This document shows, one piece after another, positions 8,010-16,840 of a DNA stretch of 64,000 nt. Source of the stretch: Salipiger mangrovisoli. GTDB taxonomy: Bacteria; Pseudomonadota; Alphaproteobacteria; Rhodobacterales; Rhodobacteraceae. Below the pieces are notes generated by a model that made no database searches, was not told where the DNA came from, and saw nothing but the letters and a program-made list of their open reading frames with translations. Made by a program: the position numbers and the translations under genes. Positions within the stretch are counted from its first letter, which is position 1; every line of letters starts with the position of its first letter. Where the stretch lies: NCBI RefSeq assembly GCF_015223355.1, contig NZ_JADFFK010000001.1, positions 310,001 to 374,000 on the forward strand, read 5' to 3'.

Positions 8010-8157
8010 GCGTTTTCGGAGGGGGCAGGGATCGCCCGTTCTTCTTGCGGGGGGCGGTGTCGCTGCGGCCGGGGACCTCCCTGTCCCGAGTGAGGTCGGA
8101 CGGGGCGTGTCTCGAACCTGCTCATGCTACACGGGAAACGTGGCAATGGGTATGGCG

Positions 8158-9044
8158 ATGGACGACGGCATCGAGCGGTGGACGGCGACGCGGAGCGAGG
8201 ATGCGATCCGCCATTGGTTCGAGGATGCATCCGAACGCGCTGGTGATCGAGATCATCCAGGGCAAGACGACCGTTTCGGAGGCGCGCTGGTCCCTTGACC
8301 TCACACCCACCGAGGCCCGAGGGCTGGGTCGAGGATGCGAAACGCGGCATGGGGAACGCGCTGTGCGCCAACCCGCTCGCTCCGTGAGCAATAGGAGCAG
8401 CAGCTCCGGGCCCTGCTGGACGCGCAGGACGGGGAGTGATCCGTCGCATCCAGCAGGGCCTCTTGGCCGTGGGCGTCGCGGTGTCGATCGCCAAGCTCGG
8501 CACCTGGTTCGGCATTCCACCAGCGGACGGTCTACTGGAAGCCGGTGAAAGCCGCGCCGAAGGTCGAGCCCCGCTTTGCAGATCCGATCAGCAAAAGGAT
8601 CGGGGAGAAGCTGTCCTTCGGCGATTGCAGGGTGGCCTCGCTCCCGGGCTTCAGCAAGAACAGGGAACAGCGGTTCTTCCGGATCGAGGGCTGGCAGCTC
8701 CGCAAGCGCGCCCTGGGCACGCGGACCCGTATCCATGCACTCCGTTCTGTCGCAGATTCGCCGAACGAGAGGGGGATGACCGATCTCGCGCATCTGGACC
8801 GGCAAGGCCATGACCGCCAGCGCTGCCCTGGAGCACGCGCTGATCGGCCGGGTCGAGGCGGAGGTCCCGCCGCGCTTGGACACTGGAGGAGCAAGGCGTG
8901 CTAGAAAGCATCCGACATTCGATGCGCGTGATCGGGGACCGGATCGCCTTCCTCAACAACCGGCGCCCTGATCGGGCGCTTGCGCTGCGCACGCCTGCCG
9001 AGGCATTCAGATTGGCCGCTTTACCTGCGCAGAGTCCGCTGTGT
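8158..9044 (+). pseudogene. Decayed IS3-family transposase (orfA and orfB remnants)
   Basis: Pieces of an IS3-type orfA/orfB transposase can be read, but in changing frames. At 8158 MDDGIERWTATR matches the orfA start. At 8225 PNALVIEIIQGKTTVSEA follows in another frame. Near 8310 GWVEDAKRGM shifts again, then REQ-stop-EQQLRALLDAQ. orfB begins near 8436 (IRRIQQGLL, GTWFGIP), continues as VYWKPVKAAPKVEPRFADPI, and ends with the integrase-core tail RVIGDRIAFLNNRRPDRAL and TPAEAFRLAA near 9023. Most of the DDE catalytic core is deleted between about 8840 and 8898. The remnant is about 0.9 kb against about 1.2 kb expected. I could not identify terminal inverted repeats or a target duplication. 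It must be inactive. Confidence 0.85.
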
Positions 9045-9275
9045 CGATACCGTGCGGCAGAGCGCGAAGCTTCGCGCCTCAGCCGAGCACATGAGGCCCG
9101 CATCAAATGCGGCGCGAATCCCGTTCGGCCGACGCGCGAGGGCCGTCTCTCGAAGGTGCCTTTTTCTTTTTGGGGGCAGGCGCTAGGACTGGCGGTGGAA
9201 TGATGCTCGCTTGGTCTGTCCGCCTCGGGGACCTGCGGCGCGTCGCGGACGGAATGCGCAGAGGGAGGGCCCGGC

Positions 9276-10310
9276 ATGGCTCCATATACGATGGATCGCG
9301 TCGGGGAGCTGGTCGCGAGTGTCTCGCGCCCCGTAGACCCAGGCAAGCTGACGATCTTCTCGACCTTCCGCAACGAGATTGCCTTTTGCCCCGCGTTTTT
9401 CGAGCACTACCGCGGCATCGGCGCCGAGCAGTTCCTGATCATCGACGACGGCTCGGACGATGGCACCGGCGCATGGCTCGAGGCGCAACCCGATTGCTGC
9501 GTGGTGCGCACCCGGCGCGCCTATGGTGACGAGATCGAGATCCAGCTCGAGGGGCAAGGGCCGAAACGTCAGCGTGCGGGGATCTTCTACAAGATCGCCC
9601 TGCCGCACCTGTGGTTCGACGGCGCCTATGTGACCTACGTCGATGCCGACGAGTTCCTCTTCCTGCCGCCGGGTGTCGGCGCGCTGCAGGAGATCGCCGC
9701 ACGGCTCAAGGCAGAAGGCGCGGCGGCCGCGGTCGCCTCGGTGGTCGAGTTCTTCCCGGCCTCGGTGACGGGTCTGTCCGGCCCGCTGCCCGAGAGTTTC
9801 GAGGCATTGCTCGCGGCCTATCCCTATTTCCAGGCCGAGCAGCTTGTCGCGCTGTCACCCGAGGGGGCCGAACTGGTCGGCGAGAGCAAGACCGCGCGGC
9901 TGTTCGAGCGCTACGCCATCACGCCGAAAGTCGAGCGTCGCGGCTGGCACCGGCTCTACATGCCGTCGCGGGTGCGCAAGGCGCAGAGCTTCCAGAAGGC
10001 CGCGCGGCACAAGACACCGATGGTCCTGCGCAGCAGCGAGAGCCGGCTTATCGACACGCATAACGCCAATCTGCCGCCCTCGCAGACGGTGCTGCTGACC
10101 CTGGCGCATTTCGTCTACACCTCGGAATTCGCGGCGAAGATCGACCGGGCGATCGCCTGGGGCGCGCATGCCAATGGCGCTGCCAAGTACCGCTACTACG
10201 CCGAGCTTCTGGCGAAGATGGGCGGGGTGGAAAACGGTTTTCTCGACGAGAACTCGCTGCGCTACGAGCGGCCGGAGCAGCTGGTGGCGCTCGGCCTCAT
10301 GCGCTGGTGA
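9276..10310 (+). CDS. Family 2-like glycosyltransferase (GT-A fold)
   Basis: A 344-residue protein with a GT-A glycosyltransferase N-terminus: IFSTFRNEIAFCPAFFEHY then FLIIDDGSDDGTG (about residues 48-60), and the metal-binding DxD-type motif in YVDADEFLFLP (about 116-126). This variant of family 2 is often annotated as Glyco_tranf_2_4 and occurs in surface-polysaccharide contexts; donor and acceptor cannot be told from sequence. No membrane segment is seen. AGGGAGG about 10 bases before ATG 9276 supports the start. The 3' end overlaps the convergent sulfotransferase by 14 bases. The sulfotransferase neighbour suggests both modify a surface glycan, which is inference. Confidence 0.78.
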   Translation: MAPYTMDRVGELVASVSRPVDPGKLTIFSTFRNEIAFCPAFFEHYRGIGAEQFLIIDDGSDDGTGAWLEAQPDCCVVRTRRAYGDEIEIQLEGQGPKRQRAGIFYKIALPHLWFDGAYVTYVDADEFLFLPPGVGALQEIAARLKAEGAAAAVASVVEFFPASVTGLSGPLPESFEALLAAYPYFQAEQLVALSPEGAELVGESKTARLFERYAITPKVERRGWHRLYMPSRVRKAQSFQKAARHKTPMVLRSSESRLIDTHNANLPPSQTVLLTLAHFVYTSEFAAKIDRAIAWGAHANGAAKYRYYAELLAKMGGVENGFLDENSLRYERPEQLVALGLMRW

Positions 10311-11160
10311 GCGCGTAGGGGGCCGAGGGCCAGAGGTCGCGGACGCGGGGCAGCCGAGCAGCGGCGGCCTCGTAGGCGGGGCGGTAATGCGCCGCGATCT
10401 CGGCCAGCAGAGCCTCGGGCAGGGTGCCCGCCCCCTTGGCCCGTGCGTTGACCGCCTGGCCCCCTTGCGAGGGATCACAGGGCACTTTGGCGAAGCCGGA
10501 AAGGGCGGCGATGCCCTCGGGGCCGAAGAGGTCCTCGAAGAGGCACAGGTATCGGTCCTCGGGTGCGAAGGCTTGCTCGATGGCGGCGATCGTGCGGTCG
10601 TAGCGGCTGCGCGCCGCGGCCTCCTCGGTGGCGTAGAAGGCCCGCAGCGGCGCGGCGTTGCCCTCTTCGGAGGTGAGCCGGTCCTTGGCCATCTCCATGC
10701 GCATGTGCGAGCGCAGCCGGTCCACCGGGTCACGCATGGAGAAGATCGCCTTCACCGTGATGCCGCGGCGGGCGAAGCCGTCGCGGATAAGCGCCAGCGT
10801 CTCGGGCGGCAACGCGGCGTAGGAGGGGGTGATGTCGCCGGTGCGGGTGATGCCCGGCCGCGCCAGCAGCGCGGCGAAATAGTCGAAATAGGTCTCCGGG
10901 TCCGATTGCAGGCGCCAGCGCAGGTGCTGCGCGGGCTCATCGGCCCCCACCGAGGTCTTCAGCCGCGCCCGCAGCCGCTCCTTCAGCGGCGGCTGCGGCA
11001 CCTTGTAGCGGTCGAAGACGCCGCCGAGCTGATGCTCCCAGACCTGGTATTCGCCAAGGCGGCCGAAGTCGCTGCCCTGCTGCCGGTTCAGGTAGGCCTG
11101 GATCCAGGTCGAGCCGCATTTCTGGCCGCCGAGGCCGAGGAAGAAGGTCTTTTGGGTCAT
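10297..11160 (-). CDS. PAPS-dependent sulfotransferase family protein
   Basis: A 287-residue P-loop-like sulfotransferase. The 5'-phosphosulfate-binding loop GGQKCGSTWIQAYL lies at residues 11-24 and the 3'-phosphate-binding motif is in IFSMRDPVDRLRSH, with further helices and FEDLFGPEG typical of the family. It should transfer sulfate from PAPS to a carbohydrate or lipid hydroxyl. No signal peptide or membrane segment is evident, so it is probably cytoplasmic. I chose ATG 11160 because residues before it (Arg/Pro-rich) are encoded by the repeat element upstream. It lies back to back with the glycosyltransferase and shares its 3' end. Confidence 0.85.
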   Translation of the reverse strand: MTQKTFFLGLGGQKCGSTWIQAYLNRQQGSDFGRLGEYQVWEHQLGGVFDRYKVPQPPLKERLRARLKTSVGADEPAQHLRWRLQSDPETYFDYFAALLARPGITRTGDITPSYAALPPETLALIRDGFARRGITVKAIFSMRDPVDRLRSHMRMEMAKDRLTSEEGNAAPLRAFYATEEAAARSRYDRTIAAIEQAFAPEDRYLCLFEDLFGPEGIAALSGFAKVPCDPSQGGQAVNARAKGAGTLPEALLAEIAAHYRPAYEAAAARLPRVRDLWPSAPYALTSA

Positions 11161-11186
11161 GCTGCGGTCCTGGTGGTGGGGTCGAC

Positions 11187-11263
11187 GGGGGCTCCGCCCC
11201 CGCCGCGCGTTGCGCGGCAATTTGTTAGTGAGGGGGCTCCGCCCCCGCCGCGCGTTGCGCGGC
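11187..11263. repeat. Exact 32-base direct repeat, each copy a double hairpin
   Basis: GGGGGCTCCGCCCCC followed by GCCGCGCGTTGCGCGGC occurs twice, at 11187-11218 and 11232-11263, identical over 32 bases and separated by a 13-base spacer. Each copy folds into two small hairpins. This looks like a tandem duplication of the hairpin half of the dispersed repeat family. Confidence 0.9.
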
Positions 11264-11264
11264 T

Positions 11265-11292
11265 CCCCCGGGATATTTGTGCCTAGAAGAAG
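11265..11292. repeat. Dispersed intergenic repeat module, copy 3
   Basis: CCCCCGGGATATTTG then CCTAGAAGAAG, directly after the second hairpin copy and ending 3 bases before the stop of the tetR gene on the minus strand. It is nearly identical to the modules at 311 and 4882. Confidence 0.75.
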
Positions 11293-11294
11293 GC

Positions 11295-11912
11295 TCAGGC
11301 GTCGGGCGGGATGAGGCCGAGGCCACGCAGGTAGATGCCGATGCCGGTCTCGAGCAACTCGTCGGCGGGAAAGGGCGACTGGGTGCCGGGAGAGTTTCGG
11401 GCAAAAAGCTCGACCACGCCGTGACTCATCGCCCAGACATGCGCCGAGAACATCGAGGCGGGCGGGCGCTTTTCCGGGGGGATGTGCTGCGAAAGCTCGG
11501 CAGCGGCCTTTTCCAGCACGCCGCGGGCATGGCGCGAGGCGGCGGCCAGCTCCGGCGAGTGGTTCACCGACACGCCGCTTTCGAACATCGCGATGTAATG
11601 GCCGGGGTAGCGGCGGGCGAAGGCGAGATAGGCGCGGCCGGTCGCTTCGAAGGCCGCCAGCGCCGAGGGCTGGCCGCTGTCATAGGCGTATTGCATGAGG
11701 TCGCCGAAGATCTCGTAGCCCTGCCGCGCCGCCTCGGCGATGAGGTCCTCGCGCCCCGAGAAATGCCGGTAGACCGCGGCGGGGGTGACCCCGGCGCGTT
11801 TCGCCGCCTCCGAGAGGGTGAAGCCCGTCGGGCCCTTCTCCTCGATCAGCAGCAGCGCCGCCTCGACCAGCGCCTGGCGCAGGTTGCCGTGGTGGTAGCC
11901 CTGTTTACCCAT
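11295..11912 (-). CDS. TetR/AcrR-family regulator with WHG-type C-terminal domain
   Basis: A 205-residue repressor-type protein. The N-terminal helix-turn-helix is clear: residues 7-55 with [20 protein letters not shown] and [21 protein letters not shown]. The C-terminal ligand domain contains [13 protein letters not shown], the Trp-His-Gly-like signature of the TetR WHG subgroup. The start overlaps the 3' end of ppk2 by 8 bases, so the two genes are translated from one message. That arrangement suggests control of the ppk2 operon or a linked function; the ligand is unknown. Confidence 0.85.
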   Translation of the reverse strand: MGKQGYHHGNLRQALVEAALLLIEEKGPTGFTLSEAAKRAGVTPAAVYRHFSGREDLIAEAARQGYEIFGDLMQYAYDSGQPSALAAFEATGRAYLAFARRYPGHYIAMFESGVSVNHSPELAAASRHARGVLEKAAAELSQHIPPEKRPPASMFSAHVWAMSHGVVELFARNSPGTQSPFPADELLETGIGIYLRGLGLIPPDA

Positions 11913-12774
11913 CCCAGACTTCGGGGCCCCCGGCGATCTTGGGATCGGGCACGCCGACGTTGCGTGCATCCTTGTTGTCGTAGTCGAGGTGGGTCAGCAC
12001 GTGGCGGATCGCCTCGATCCGGGCGCGCTTCTTGTCGTCCGAGCGGATCACCGTCCAGGGCGCTGCGGCGCTGTGGGTGCGGGACAGCGTCTCGTGGATC
12101 GCCGCGCCATACTCGTCCCAGAGCTTCAGCCCGTCGACATCGATGGCCGAGAGCTTCCACTGCTTGAGCGGATCGCTCTCGCGTTCAAGAAAGCGGCGCA
12201 GTTGTTCGGCGCGGCCGACATTGAGCCAGAACTTGAAGAGCTTGATGCCTTCCTCGACCAGCATCTTCTCGAAGTCGGGCACCTGCGCGAAGAAATGCTC
12301 GCGCTGCGCCTCGGTGCAGAAGCCGAAGACCTTTTCCACCACGCCGCGGTTGTACCAGCTGCGGTCGAAGAAGACGATCTCGCCGCCCGCCGGCAGGTGG
12401 TCGATGTAGCGCTGCAGGTACCATTGCGTCGCCTCGGTGTCCGAGGGCTTCGACAGCGCCACCACCCGCGCGCCACGCGGGTTGAGGTTCTCGCGGAAGC
12501 GCTTGATCGTGCCGCCCTTGCCGGCGGCGTCGCGCCCCTCGAAGAGGATGGCGACGCGCGCCCCGCTGGCCTTGACGTGGCGCTGCAGCTTCATCAGCTC
12601 GATCTGCAGCGCCTGCATCTGCTTGTCGTAGGCCTTGCCCTTCATCTCCTCGGAATAGGGGTAGCTCGGCGAGAGGATGTCGTCCTTGTCGGCGCGGCGG
12701 ATCGCCTCGCGGATTTCCTTGGGGGCCTTCTTGTCGAAATAGGCGCTGATCGCGCCGTCGAAGGGCTTGGACAC
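11905..12774 (-). CDS. ppk2: Polyphosphate kinase 2 family protein
   Basis: A 289-residue PPK2, which transfers phosphate between polyphosphate and nucleotides (class I usually NDP to NTP). The Walker A loop [15 protein letters not shown] lies at about residues 79-93, Walker [16 protein letters not shown] at 135-149, and the lid region includes [16 protein letters not shown] prefer the GTG at 12774 because AAGGA lies 9 bases upstream; the frame stays open to a TTG at 12810, but nothing there resembles the family. The C-terminal part continues past the kinase fold in the usual way. It heads a two-gene unit with the tetR regulator. Confidence 0.9.
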   Translation of the reverse strand: MSKPFDGAISAYFDKKAPKEIREAIRRADKDDILSPSYPYSEEMKGKAYDKQMQALQIELMKLQRHVKASGARVAILFEGRDAAGKGGTIKRFRENLNPRGARVVALSKPSDTEATQWYLQRYIDHLPAGGEIVFFDRSWYNRGVVEKVFGFCTEAQREHFFAQVPDFEKMLVEEGIKLFKFWLNVGRAEQLRRFLERESDPLKQWKLSAIDVDGLKLWDEYGAAIHETLSRTHSAAAPWTVIRSDDKKRARIEAIRHVLTHLDYDNKDARNVGVPDPKIAGGPEVWDG

Positions 12775-12828
12775 GGGCTTGGGTCCTTCGTGTTGAAATC
12801 TCACGGTCAATATGCCGTGTCGGAGTGG

Positions 12829-13773
12829 CTAGCGCAAACCCGCGCGCGCGGCGGCGCGGGCGATGGCGGCGTCCATCTGCGCCGGGCTGACGTGCTGCGG
12901 CATGTGGCCGATGCGGGGCAGGGTGACAAGATGCGCGCCGGGGATCTGCGCCGCCGTGGGCACCGAGTGGATCTGCAGCCCGACGGTGGAGTCGGCCTCG
13001 CCGTGGATCAGTTCGACCGGCAGATCGAGTGCCGGGTACCGCGGGGCGAGCGTGCGGATCTCGGCCTTGAGGCTGGCGCGCTGGCGGGCGTTGGCGTCGA
13101 GGCTGGCGCGGCGCAGCGTCAGAGGCGCGCCGATATGCTCGGCGTAGCCCGCGGGTACCGGGTTGGGGGCGAAGACCTCGGTGATCGCCTGCTGCACCTT
13201 GCTGTCGGGCGCAAAGGCGGCAATGGCGGGGTTGGCCAGCGGCGCCAGGGGTCCGGCGGTCAGCTTGTAGAAAAGCGGCAGCCCGCCTTCCCAGGGCTGC
13301 GAGGCCGCGCCCAGCAGGACCAGCGCCGAGACCCGCTCGGGATGGTCTGCCGCCCAGGCCAGCGCCACCGCGCCGCCGTAGGATTGGCCGAGCACGATCG
13401 GGCGCGTCGCGCCGAGCTGCGTGGCGGCGGCGGAGAGCAGGGCGGCCTGCTCGAAGATGCTGTCACCATCCGCTTCGGCCTCGGTATAGCCGAGCCCCGG
13501 GCGGTCGAAGGCGATGACCCGGTAGTCGGGGGCAAGCCGGGAGACGGCGTCGAAGGTCCAGTCCCGCAGGTTGCCGCTGGCGCCGTGGATCAGAACCAGC
13601 GCCGGGCCGGAACCCTGCTCGACGTAATGCACCCGGCGGCCGCCCACCTGCAGGAAGCGGCCCTCGGGCGGAAAGGCGGCCTCTGCGGCGGCTTCCTCTC
13701 TTGCCGCCTTGCTGCCGGCGAGCCCGCAGCCCGCCAGCACCAGCGCGGCAATCGGCAGCAGCGCCTGCCACAT
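12829..13773 (-). CDS. Alpha/beta hydrolase, probable lipoprotein
   Basis: A 314-residue alpha/beta-fold hydrolase. The N-terminus MWQALLPIAALVLAGC is a lipoprotein signal with lipobox LAGC (Cys16), so the mature protein should be membrane-anchored in the periplasm. The catalytic triad is visible: nucleophile Ser in GQSYGG, Asp in HGEADSTVG and His in PRIGHMPQ. The oxyanion loop is HGASGNLRDW. No substrate can be named; esterases, haloalkane dehalogenases and epoxide hydrolases share this layout. It lies 3 bases after metA on the same strand and is probably co-transcribed with it. Confidence 0.85.
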   Translation of the reverse strand: MWQALLPIAALVLAGCGLAGSKAAREEAAAEAAFPPEGRFLQVGGRRVHYVEQGSGPALVLIHGASGNLRDWTFDAVSRLAPDYRVIAFDRPGLGYTEAEADGDSIFEQAALLSAAATQLGATRPIVLGQSYGGAVALAWAADHPERVSALVLLGAASQPWEGGLPLFYKLTAGPLAPLANPAIAAFAPDSKVQQAITEVFAPNPVPAGYAEHIGAPLTLRRASLDANARQRASLKAEIRTLAPRYPALDLPVELIHGEADSTVGLQIHSVPTAAQIPGAHLVTLPRIGHMPQHVSPAQMDAAIARAAARAGLR

Positions 13774-13776
13774 GGC

Positions 13777-14736
13777 TCAGGCCCCGACCTTGGTCGCGGC
13801 GCGCCAGTCGGTGGACTCGGTGCCGATGCGGGTGAGGTCGAAGGGTGTCGTCATGTAGATTTCCGAGATCCAGTTGGTGAAGAGCAGGTGCGCATGGCTG
13901 CGCCAGCGGTTCTGCGGCTTTTTCGTCGGATCGTCGTTCGGGTAGTAGTTGGCGGGAACGTTGATCGGCTTGCCGGCCTCGATGTCGCGGTCGTACTCGT
14001 CCTTCAGCGTGGTGCTGTCGTACTCGAGGTGGTTGAAGATATAGAGTGCGCGATGCGCCTTGTCCTCGACCAGAGCCGGGCCGGTCTCGGGTGAGTCGAT
14101 CAGCACCGGCAGACCCGCCGCCTCGATCTCGGCGCGCTGCATCTCGGTCCAGCGCGACACCGGCATCACCATGTCGTCCGAGAAGCCGCGCAGGAAAGGC
14201 GAGGCGGGGGCGAGGTTCTGGTGGCGCACGCAGCCAAAGGCCTTGTGGCCCAGGATATGCTTCTTCACCCCGTGGAAATAGTTGATCATCGCCATACCGC
14301 CCCAACACACGCCGAAGGTGGCGTGAACATGGGTCTGCGTCCAGTCGAAGACGCGTTTCAACTCGTCCCAGTAGGTCACATCGGCGAATTCGAGATGCTC
14401 GATCGGCGCGCCGGTGATGATCAGCCCGTCGAACTTCTCGCCCGAGGCCTCGACCTCGGCAAAGGGCCGGTAGAAGGCCTCCATGTGCTCGGCGGCGGTG
14501 TTCTTGGTCTGGTGCTCGCTCATGCGGATCAGGCTGAACTCGATCTGCAGCGGCGTCGCCCCGATGAGGCGCGCGAACTGGTTCTCGGTCTGGATCTTCT
14601 TGGGCATGAGGTTCAGGAGCGCGATGCGCAGGGGCCGGATATCCTGCCGCGAGGCGCTGTCCTCGGACATGACCATCACGCCCTCGCGCGAGAGCACGTC
14701 ATAGGCGGGAAGATCTTCGGGCAGCTTGATGGGCAT
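13777..14736 (-). CDS. metA: Homoserine O-acyltransferase (MetA family), probably acetyl-CoA-specific
   Basis: A 319-residue MetA-type enzyme that activates homoserine for methionine synthesis. Catalytic Cys144 lies in [10 protein letters not shown], with the His/Glu partners in the RHQNLAP and HLEYDSTTL regions. The position that decides acyl-CoA choice (Gly in E. coli TGAPLG, Glu in Bacillus TGAPVE) is Glu113 here ([10 protein letters not shown]), which predicts use of acetyl-CoA rather than succinyl-CoA. ATG 14736 is preceded by AGAGGA; the longer frame to 14826 reads through the leader. The adjacent divergent gene is an alcohol dehydrogenase. Confidence 0.93.
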   Translation of the reverse strand: MPIKLPEDLPAYDVLSREGVMVMSEDSASRQDIRPLRIALLNLMPKKIQTENQFARLIGATPLQIEFSLIRMSEHQTKNTAAEHMEAFYRPFAEVEASGEKFDGLIITGAPIEHLEFADVTYWDELKRVFDWTQTHVHATFGVCWGGMAMINYFHGVKKHILGHKAFGCVRHQNLAPASPFLRGFSDDMVMPVSRWTEMQRAEIEAAGLPVLIDSPETGPALVEDKAHRALYIFNHLEYDSTTLKDEYDRDIEAGKPINVPANYYPNDDPTKKPQNRWRSHAHLLFTNWISEIYMTTPFDLTRIGTESTDWRAATKVGA

Positions 14737-14842
14737 GGATACGGTCCTCTTGTCAGGCCCGCAGATGTATCGCCGCAGGGGCAATTGCTCAAGAGGCACG
14801 CGGGGATGGCCCGAACCGCGCGCCACGGGCGCGCTGCCGAGA

Positions 14843-14939
14843 GGGGGCTTTGCCCCCGCCCGCTGCGCGGGCTCCCCCAGGATATTTGCACCTAGAAGAA
14901 GGGCGCGCGGGTTCTTCTAGGTTCAAATATCCCCGCCGG
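14843..14939. repeat. Dispersed intergenic repeat, copy 4: inverted pair of modules
   Basis: GGGGGCTTTGCCCCC (14843-14857) precedes CCCCCAGGATATTTG. Arm 14880-14900 (GGATATTTGCACCTAGAAGAA) is nearly the reverse complement of 14912-14932, with one mismatch over 21 bases and an 11-base loop. Unlike the other copies it lies between divergent genes (metA and the alcohol dehydrogenase), so it cannot simply be a gene-end terminator. Confidence 0.8.
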
Positions 14940-15027
14940 AGGCATCGCAGGCGTGACGGCGGCGCGAGGCTCTTGTGTTTCCCACACGTCTGTCGTTCTG
15001 TGATCGCAGATTCTGGAGGAGACCCCG

Positions 15028-16077
15028 ATGCCTGCGACCATGCGCGCTGCCGTGCTGCGAGAGTATAATTCCGACCTGTCGATCGAGCAGGTGCCGATGC
15101 CCGACTGCCCTGCGGATGGCGTGGTGCTGAAGGTGCTGGCCTGCGGCGTCTGCCGCTCGGATTGGCACGGCTGGTCGGGTGAACATCCGCGGGTGAAGCC
15201 GGGGCAGATCCAGGGCCATGAGTATTGCGGCGAGGTGGTCGAGGCCGGGCCGGGTTCGCAATGGCAGGTCGGCGACAAGCTGGTGGCGCCGTTCATCCTG
15301 GCCTGCGGCACCTGCCCGCAGTGCCGGGAGGGGCAGCAGCACACCTGTTTCGACCAGCGTCTGCCGGGGTTCATCGAGCCGGGCGCCTTTGCCGAATACG
15401 TCGCCGTGCCGCGCGATTTCAACCTTGCCCGGCTGCCCGAGGGCATGTCGCCCACGCTGGCCGCGGGGCTCGGCTGCCGGGTGACCACCGCCTGGCACGC
15501 GCTGACCGGGCGCGCGGCGCTGCAGGGGGGCGAGTGGCTGGCGGTGCATGGCACGGGCGGCATCGGGCTGTCGGCGGCGATCCTCGGCCGCGCGCTCGGC
15601 GCGCATGTGGTGGTCGTGGACGTGGTGACGGAAAAGCTCGACCACGCGCTCTCGCTCGGCATGGATGCGGCGGTGAATGCCGCGACGGAGGATACCGCGG
15701 CCAGGATCAAGGAAATCACCGGCGGCGGCGCGCATGTCAGCGTCGAGGCGCTGGGGATTCCGCAGACCGTCAACGCCTCGATCCGCTGCCTGCGCCCCTT
15801 GGGGCGGCACGTGCAGGTCGGCATGCCCGTGGGACACCATGCCATCCAGGAGGTGGACATGAACGCGGTCTACATGGCCAACCTGGCGCTCTACGGCACC
15901 CGCGGCATGCCCTCGCACCGCTATCCGTCGCTGCTTGGATTGATTACGCGCGGAAAGGTGGATATGAGCCCGCTTATCGCGCGCGAGATTCCCCTCAGCC
16001 TGGCCGGGGCGGAGCTGGCCGCGTTCAACGGGCCGACGCCTCCGGGTGTGGCCGTGATCACCGATTTCACCCGCTGA
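15028..16077 (+). CDS. Zinc-dependent alcohol dehydrogenase family protein
   Basis: A 349-residue MDR-superfamily zinc dehydrogenase. Catalytic zinc ligands are Cys in ACGVCRSD and His-Glu in QGHEYCGEV. The structural zinc Cys cluster is in ACGTCPQCREGQQHTC. The Rossmann NAD(P) motif is GTGGIGLSAAILG, followed by VVDVV whose acidic residue favours NAD+. The upstream GGAGGAGA 8 bases before ATG 15028 is a strong ribosome site. The family covers alcohols, polyols and threonine dehydrogenation; the substrate is unresolved. It stands alone before purQ. Confidence 0.88.
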   Translation: MPATMRAAVLREYNSDLSIEQVPMPDCPADGVVLKVLACGVCRSDWHGWSGEHPRVKPGQIQGHEYCGEVVEAGPGSQWQVGDKLVAPFILACGTCPQCREGQQHTCFDQRLPGFIEPGAFAEYVAVPRDFNLARLPEGMSPTLAAGLGCRVTTAWHALTGRAALQGGEWLAVHGTGGIGLSAAILGRALGAHVVVVDVVTEKLDHALSLGMDAAVNAATEDTAARIKEITGGGAHVSVEALGIPQTVNASIRCLRPLGRHVQVGMPVGHHAIQEVDMNAVYMANLALYGTRGMPSHRYPSLLGLITRGKVDMSPLIAREIPLSLAGAELAAFNGPTPPGVAVITDFTR

Positions 16078-16125
16078 GGCGGGGCGGCGCCGCAGCGCGT
16101 CGCAAGGCCGTTCAGGAGAGTGCCC

Positions 16126-16794
16126 ATGAAAGCCGCCGTCATCGTCTTCCCCGGATCGAACTGCGATCGTGATCTGAAGACGGCCTTCGAACAGGCCGGG
16201 CTCGAGGTCGAGATGGTCTGGCACAAGGACACCTCGCTGCCCAAGGGCATCGACATCGTCGGCCTGCCGGGCGGCTTCTCCTACGGCGACTACCTGCGCT
16301 GCGGCGCCATCGCCGCCAACTCGCCGATCTGCCGGGACGTGAAGGCCCATGCCGAGCGCGGCGGCTACGTCTTCGGCGTCTGCAACGGTTTCCAGATTCT
16401 CACCGAGACCGGGCTGTTGCCGGGCGCGCTGCTGCGCAACGCGAACCTCAAGTACATCTGCCGCACGGTGGGGCTGGAAGTGGCCGAGAGCCAGTCGGTC
16501 TTCACCCGCGGCTACAAGACGGGCGAGCGGATCGGCATTCCGATTGCCCATCACGACGGCAATTACACCGCCGACGCGGCGACGCTCGACATGCTGGAAG
16601 GCGAGGGCCGCGTGGCCTTCCGTTACACCGACAACCCCAATGGCGCGGACCGCGACATCGCCGGGATCCTGTCGGAGAACCGCCGCGTTCTGGGGATGAT
16701 GCCGCACCCCGAGCGGGCCTGCGATCCGGCTCATGGCAACGAGGACGGTGCGCGTCTTTTCGCCAATCTGACGGCGGCTCTCGCCGAGGCTTGA
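16126..16794 (+). CDS. purQ: Phosphoribosylformylglycinamidine synthase, glutaminase subunit
   Basis: A 222-residue class I glutamine amidotransferase that supplies ammonia to PurL in purine synthesis. The start [17 protein letters not shown] and [14 protein letters not shown] are characteristic. The nucleophile Cys is in [10 protein letters not shown] and the His/Glu pair in [11 protein letters not shown] 16126 is supported by AGGAG at 16114-16118; a GTG at 16120 lies too close to that site. The small PurS and the large PurL subunits are not in this window. Confidence 0.96.
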   Translation: MKAAVIVFPGSNCDRDLKTAFEQAGLEVEMVWHKDTSLPKGIDIVGLPGGFSYGDYLRCGAIAANSPICRDVKAHAERGGYVFGVCNGFQILTETGLLPGALLRNANLKYICRTVGLEVAESQSVFTRGYKTGERIGIPIAHHDGNYTADAATLDMLEGEGRVAFRYTDNPNGADRDIAGILSENRRVLGMMPHPERACDPAHGNEDGARLFANLTAALAEA

Positions 16795-16840
16795 CCGGCA
16801 CCGCTTGAGCCGGCCCGGCGCGCAGCGTAAGTTGGGCGCC

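Noticed and set aside
8010-8157. A tRNA or small RNA gene after rpsI
   Set aside because: No cloverleaf or promoter could be read; the stretch is ordinary GC-rich spacer before the IS3 relic.
9107-9529. Open frame 5' of the glycosyltransferase
   Set aside because: It overlaps the glycosyltransferase gene in another frame and shows no similarity; the start with a ribosome site is at 9276.
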